Positions 60,454 through 64,000 of a stretch of DNA of 64,000 bases are shown one piece after another. Below the pieces are notes generated by a model, which saw only the letters and a program-made list of their open reading frames with translations, did no database searches and was not told the origin of the DNA. A program made the translations under genes and the position numbers. Source of the DNA: Streptomyces sp. PCS3-D2 (GTDB taxonomy: Bacteria; Actinomycetota; Actinomycetes; Streptomycetales; Streptomycetaceae); assembly GCF_000612545.2 (NCBI RefSeq), contig NZ_CP097800.1, forward strand, positions 3,573,001 through 3,637,000. The letters are read 5' to 3'. How positions within the stretch are numbered: position 1 is the stretch's first letter; each line of letters begins with the position of its first letter.

Positions 60454-62319
60454 ATGGCACATCCGATCCGGCTGAAGCGGTACTCGGTGGAGACCGAAGC
60501 CGGCTGGCACTCCTACTCGCTCGATGGCGACCTCGTTGCCTTGGTCGGCGCGGTCAACACGGGCAAGACCTCGTTCTTCGAGGGGGTCGCATACACCTTC
60601 GGGGCAGACCCAGTCTGGCCGGTCGCAATGGACCGTTTCGTACACCGGGTGGAGACCGAGATCTTCCTGGGCGGACAACATGTGCGGCTCCGCCGCAGCG
60701 TGCGTGGCGCAACCCGCCAGGTCGAGCTCCTCGAACCCGACGGCACACTGACCGAGATCCTGCCGCTCAAGGACGTGGACGACACCGGCCGCACCACCCT
60801 GTCCCACTGGCTGATGGATGCACTGAGCCTGTCCAATCTGCTGGGCACCGCACGCCGGGGAAAGAAGCCGGTTACCTTCAACGAGCTGCTCGACTTCATG
60901 TACGTACGGCAGTCGACCATCGACCAGAAGATCGCCGGCCATCGAGCTGACCGTCCCAGCGCCCTGCGGCAGACCCTTTTCGAGCTGCTCTTCGGCCTGT
61001 CCACCCCAGACCTCCCAGCCCTGGAGGCGGAGCTACGTGCCGTCAGCGACACCATCCGGCAGCTCAACCAGGACCAGGCCAGCATCTCCACGTTCCTCAA
61101 TGCGTCGACCGCTACCAACCTCGATGCCATCCAAGCTGACATCGCACGCGCGACTGAGGAACACGAGGCCGCAGAGCGTCGGCTGAAGGTCATCGAAGCC
61201 GAACTGACTGCCTTGACCGGAGCCGCAGAACCCCTGCGCGCTGCCTTGCGGCAGGCCGTCGCTGAGGCGGAAGCCACGCATCGCCGTTCCAGCAGCGCAC
61301 GCCGCGCTCTGTCCGACAGCGAGAGCAGCGTGGATCAACTTCGCAAGCGCTTGGAGAAGGCCCACAAGCCGGTACTGCATTGCCTTCACTGCCAAGCCGA
61401 TCTGAGCCGGCGCACCTTGCCGGAGAACACATGCCCCCTGTGCACTGAGACGAACGTCGATCTTGCGGCGGCAACCACCCTGCTCCAACAGCAGCTGGAC
61501 GCTGCTCGCGACCGGGTCGTCCAGGGCCAAGCGCGGGTAGCTGAGGCTGAGAAGGCAGCAGCCGCAGCCGATGCGCGCGTCGGAGATCTCCAGCAGCGTC
61601 TGGACGAGGCGACCCGTCGCCTCATCGCTCCGCATGCCGACCAGCTCGCCGATGCCCGAGTGGCTGTCGCCGAGTCAGCCGCGCGCCTACAGAGCCTGCA
61701 ACGTCTGGTTGAGCCTCACCAGCGCCTGCGCACCTTGAAGGAGCAACTGCGGGAGGCCGAGGAACGGCGGGCCGAGCTCACGCAGGCGCGCAAGGATCTG
61801 ATCGACAGCTACGCCGTACGCCGCAGCGACGTCTTGGACAGCCTCAACGACATCTTCGGTGACGTCGTCGCCGAAATGGACCTGCCTTGGTACGCCGGAG
61901 ACGCCCGCATCGACCGCGACACCTACCTCCCCATCGTGGATGGACAAGGCGTCGAACGCCTCGGTGGAGGTACTCGCGCCGCGGTCACCGTCGGCTACCA
62001 CGTCAGCCTGCTGCGGTACCTGCTCACCAACCGCGTCGGCGATCTGCCGACCTTCCTGATGATCGACTCACCGACCAAGAACATCGGCCGCAACGACTGG
62101 GATACCCGCTTCGCCCAGCGCATTTACAGCAGCTTCGTGGACTTCGTCACCGCCCGGGCTGGTGCCGGCATCACCACCGACCCGTTCCAAGTCGTGGTCG
62201 CGGACAACGACCTCCCGGCGTCTGTACGAGGCCACGTCCTGGTACACGACTTCGACCACGACCGGCCGCTAATTCCCGGTCTAAGGAACCCGCACGCAGC
62301 CGAACAACCATCCAACTGA
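60454..62319 (+). CDS. Rad50/SMC-like ATPase with zinc hook
   Basis: A 621-residue SMC-type ATPase. ATG 60454 follows GGAGGG. Walker A is VGAVNTGKTSF (residues 32-40) and Walker B is FLMIDSPTKNIG (about 533-545); the signature stretch is ERLGGGTRAAVTVGYHVSLLRYL. The coiled coil is broken near residue 308 by HCLHCQADLSRRTLPENTCPLC, a CxxC...CxxC zinc hook. The short coiled coil is typical of ABC ATPases in defence systems rather than housekeeping Rad50 or SMC. It likely works with the upstream membrane protein(s) and the winged-helix protein. Membership in a known class (Lamassu, ABC-3C) is not established. Confidence 0.82.
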   Translation: MAHPIRLKRYSVETEAGWHSYSLDGDLVALVGAVNTGKTSFFEGVAYTFGADPVWPVAMDRFVHRVETEIFLGGQHVRLRRSVRGATRQVELLEPDGTLTEILPLKDVDDTGRTTLSHWLMDALSLSNLLGTARRGKKPVTFNELLDFMYVRQSTIDQKIAGHRADRPSALRQTLFELLFGLSTPDLPALEAELRAVSDTIRQLNQDQASISTFLNASTATNLDAIQADIARATEEHEAAERRLKVIEAELTALTGAAEPLRAALRQAVAEAEATHRRSSSARRALSDSESSVDQLRKRLEKAHKPVLHCLHCQADLSRRTLPENTCPLCTETNVDLAAATTLLQQQLDAARDRVVQGQARVAEAEKAAAAADARVGDLQQRLDEATRRLIAPHADQLADARVAVAESAARLQSLQRLVEPHQRLRTLKEQLREAEERRAELTQARKDLIDSYAVRRSDVLDSLNDIFGDVVAEMDLPWYAGDARIDRDTYLPIVDGQGVERLGGGTRAAVTVGYHVSLLRYLLTNRVGDLPTFLMIDSPTKNIGRNDWDTRFAQRIYSSFVDFVTARAGAGITTDPFQVVVADNDLPASVRGHVLVHDFDHDRPLIPGLRNPHAAEQPSN

Positions 62320-62422
62320 CCCCCCGCTGCTCAGCGCCCGGTATACCTCTGACACGCTTTCCCGGCGCCTACGCCAGACCAAAATTCCAGCCTGCGAAGC
62401 AACAAGGGTAGCCCCCGGAAGC

Positions 62423-63718
62423 TCAACCGCGCGAATTCTCAATCCGGCGAAAAACCCAACGGTCCAATCGGCCAGTACTATTTTCCGCAGCGACATATTC
62501 ACCCGTCGGAAGAATAGCCAACTGGCACTTCTTTGCGATCAACTTCAGGCTCTGCCCAGATGAGGCAACGAGGCGGGTTTCCAACAGGCGGTTGCGCACG
62601 TCACTAATTTCAACACCCCTTGACTTTAGCCATGCGATCATCTCCGGGTCATCGCAACGCACCTCCCTCCCTTGACACAGCCGCGTTAGCAAAACAAATT
62701 CCTCCTCTCCGATGAAATTTGGACGCCACCGCTCTGTCGCCGAAGTCACGTCAAGCGTTTCATCACCAGCATTATGCACTTGAATTTGCCAGCCGCCTCT
62801 CCCATCGAGGATGGCAGCACGACAGCTCAACAGAGTCCTGGCGATCTCAGTCTCAAGATCTTCTCCCCAAACCTCTCCCCCAAGGCCGTACAGCTCATCC
62901 AGTCGCGTCCAAATGAACTCCAGCAACAGCCTCAGCGGGTTCTCCGGCGTCGAGAAGTAAAACGGCCACCACCCATCGATTAGAGGTGTCATGAACGGCC
63001 GACCATTGGCCTTAACGAGGGAGTATCCACCCGAAACGATCAATTGAGGGAAATTTGCCGGACCGAATCCATGCTTCCCAATATTCTGCCCAATGTAGTT
63101 CGACATCGACGATCGAAATGCTCGCTCGCTCTTAAATCCGTGCATCCCGAGAATGATTCGGACCGCAGAAATCTGTTCCAGGAGGAGGGTTTGAAGTACG
63201 GCATCCTCTTCGTAGGCGAGGGCGACAGGCCCCTCCCCATCCCAGGCCAACTTCCCAGTCATCTCCGCGAACGTTCTAACCGACGGAGCCATACTCCGAT
63301 CGGGGTCGTCCGGCACCTCGTCATCGCCTTGATAGTAGGCGTGCTCGATCTGAGCGACTGAATTAAGCTGAGCAAACGCATCGCGAAGCTCGGCCGAGTG
63401 GAGATTCTTCTTAACTTCGACAACGGCAATGATGTCTTTAACATGCCACACATAAGAGTCGGTATATGGGATCCTTTCTCCCTCGCCCCGAACCACCATG
63501 CAATCAAGTTGGCCGGACATGCTTCCGCGACCGTCGCGAGCAAACCCGGATACCACCTGCAGACCCAATCCGACCGGCAGGGCGCGGTTCAATACGTCTG
63601 AAGACAGCCCCTCATACATGTCTCCAATTGTGGGAGCATGCCTTACAGGAGCATTGTCGAGTTTAGGCAGCTCGTCTCGAATAATGCCCGACAGAAGGTC
63701 GGAAATCGTGCGAATCAC
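62423..63718 (-). CDS. DUF6602-like protein with nuclease-like N-terminal domain
   Basis: A 431-residue protein starting at GTG 63718 (IRTISDLLSGIIRDELPKLDN). The N-terminal 130 residues show GRGSMSGQLDCMVVRGEGERIPYTDSYVWHVKDIIAVVEVKKNLHSAELRDAFAQL, with an Asp before the strand and EVKK, the PD-(D/E)XK-type pattern of the DUF6602 group. The remaining 300 residues contain WWPFYFSTPENPLRLLLEFIWTRLDELYG and EEFVLLTRLCQGREVRCDDPEMIAWLKSRG with no known enzyme motif. Its DNA is clearly lower in GC than the rest of the window, a sign of recent transfer. A role in phage or plasmid defence is inference. Confidence 0.72.
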   Translation of the reverse strand: MIRTISDLLSGIIRDELPKLDNAPVRHAPTIGDMYEGLSSDVLNRALPVGLGLQVVSGFARDGRGSMSGQLDCMVVRGEGERIPYTDSYVWHVKDIIAVVEVKKNLHSAELRDAFAQLNSVAQIEHAYYQGDDEVPDDPDRSMAPSVRTFAEMTGKLAWDGEGPVALAYEEDAVLQTLLLEQISAVRIILGMHGFKSERAFRSSMSNYIGQNIGKHGFGPANFPQLIVSGGYSLVKANGRPFMTPLIDGWWPFYFSTPENPLRLLLEFIWTRLDELYGLGGEVWGEDLETEIARTLLSCRAAILDGRGGWQIQVHNAGDETLDVTSATERWRPNFIGEEEFVLLTRLCQGREVRCDDPEMIAWLKSRGVEISDVRNRLLETRLVASSGQSLKLIAKKCQLAILPTGEYVAAENSTGRLDRWVFRRIENSRG

Positions 63719-63867
63719 TAGACCTCACCCACAAGTTGACCCAACTTACGCGCCCGAGAACGCCATCGAAGGAATTCCCTTTTAGCCAGCGGCGCATCAA
63801 AACAAACCACCAGCGCACCCCTGTTCCCGTAGTCCGCTCCCACTCCACCTCGGCCGGGACACTTCAC
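63718..63867 (-). CDS. Possible small gene upstream of the DUF6602-like gene (49 aa or C-terminal part of a longer one)
   Basis: An open minus-strand frame ends in TAG at 63718-63720, whose G is also the first base of the next gene's GTG. This one-base overlap suggests a coupled upstream gene. From GTG 63867 it reads VKCPGRGGVGADYGNRGALVVCFDAPLAKREFLRWRSRARKLGQLVGEV. An upstream in-frame stop (63901-63903) limits it to 60 codons. No family is recognised, and it may be a remnant. Confidence 0.35.
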   Translation of the reverse strand: MKCPGRGGVGADYGNRGALVVCFDAPLAKREFLRWRSRARKLGQLVGEV

Positions 63868-64000
63868 AGCCTGCCTTCGGCGACTACCAAGTACTGGGGC
63901 CTACGCCTCGCCCCCTTCGGACAGGCTCGACGGCGACCTCCTGAGCGCGCAGGCACGCCGCTGCCGGAACACCCCGCCTCATGTCACCGACCTCGCGAAG
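63868..64000. other. Window end, nothing recognised
   Basis: 133 bases with no convincing gene or site. All six frames are interrupted or have low-complexity translations. GC rises again to the host level. Confidence 0.3.

Overview
The window is from a Streptomyces-type actinobacterium. GC is very high with strong third-position GC bias, GTG and TTG starts are frequent, and the housekeeping order (purA, tryptophan catabolism, DUF3151, fbaA, pyrE, clpB, hspR-dnaJ-grpE-dnaK, dcd, tRNA-Gly) matches, from memory, the core chromosome of Streptomyces coelicolor around SCO3629-SCO3680. Actinobacterial signatures support this: CTTGAGT-N7-ACTCAAG (HAIR/HspR) operators, a ParB parS site, and the families DUF3151, DUF2617, DUF2637 and DUF3631.

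Core region, 1-40.5 kb. A diacylglycerol-kinase-like fragment and purA are followed by a SpoIIE-type phosphatase and a MASE1 membrane sensor. Next come a secreted PKD/RLLDTRDG-repeat protein and the tryptophan-to-anthranilate operon (kynA-kynU, then a kynB-like hydrolase). The central-metabolism block holds DUF3151, fbaA, a perfect parS palindrome, pyrE, an aldose-epimerase-like gene, a membrane-anchored SRPBCC protein, a membrane spermidine-synthase-like protein and DUF2617. An aminotransferase, a large uncharacterised protein, a Uma2 protein, a PIG-V-like mannosyltransferase and a YbjN protein follow. Then comes the heat-shock block: clpB with a HAIR box, a small locus encoding an exported DTGWT-repeat peptide, a Rieske-like protein without cluster ligands and a divergent LuxR-type regulator, then dnaK-grpE-dnaJ-hspR with two HAIR boxes. 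The grpE tail appears frameshifted. A sugar transferase, a large membrane Fe-S oxidoreductase, a secreted protein, a Yip1 protein, a purine phosphoribosyltransferase and dcd close the core.

Accessory region, 40.4-64 kb. tRNA-Gly(CCC) is the apparent integration site of an integrative element: tyrosine integrase, excisionase-like protein, XRE repressor, DUF3631 ATPase and a SpdB-like DUF2637 membrane protein, with a cluster of GGGACGAGT repeats. No replication initiator, FtsK/Tra translocase or right attachment site is visible. The next segment pairs a large TPR-type regulator operon (regulator, GNAT, small Cys protein, Nudix) with a divergent six-gene operon. That operon encodes an Asp/Asn beta-hydroxylase-like enzyme, nucleotidyltransferase, LOG-like protein, orotate phosphoribosyltransferase-like protein, HAD phosphatase and an alanyl-tRNA synthetase with editing motifs. 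The middle four genes overlap by 4 nt, so they are probably translated together. A shared ATGACGGCAG motif links this divergent promoter to the promoter region of the integrative element.

The right end looks like a defence-type island. It holds two paralogous four-helix membrane proteins, one cut near its C-terminus by a complete IS3-family element with a GTTG target duplication. Between and beside them lie a winged-helix-like protein, a Rad50/SMC-like ATPase with a zinc hook and, in visibly lower-GC DNA, a DUF6602-like protein with a nuclease-like motif. This island and the six-gene AlaRS operon are the best candidates for undescribed systems.
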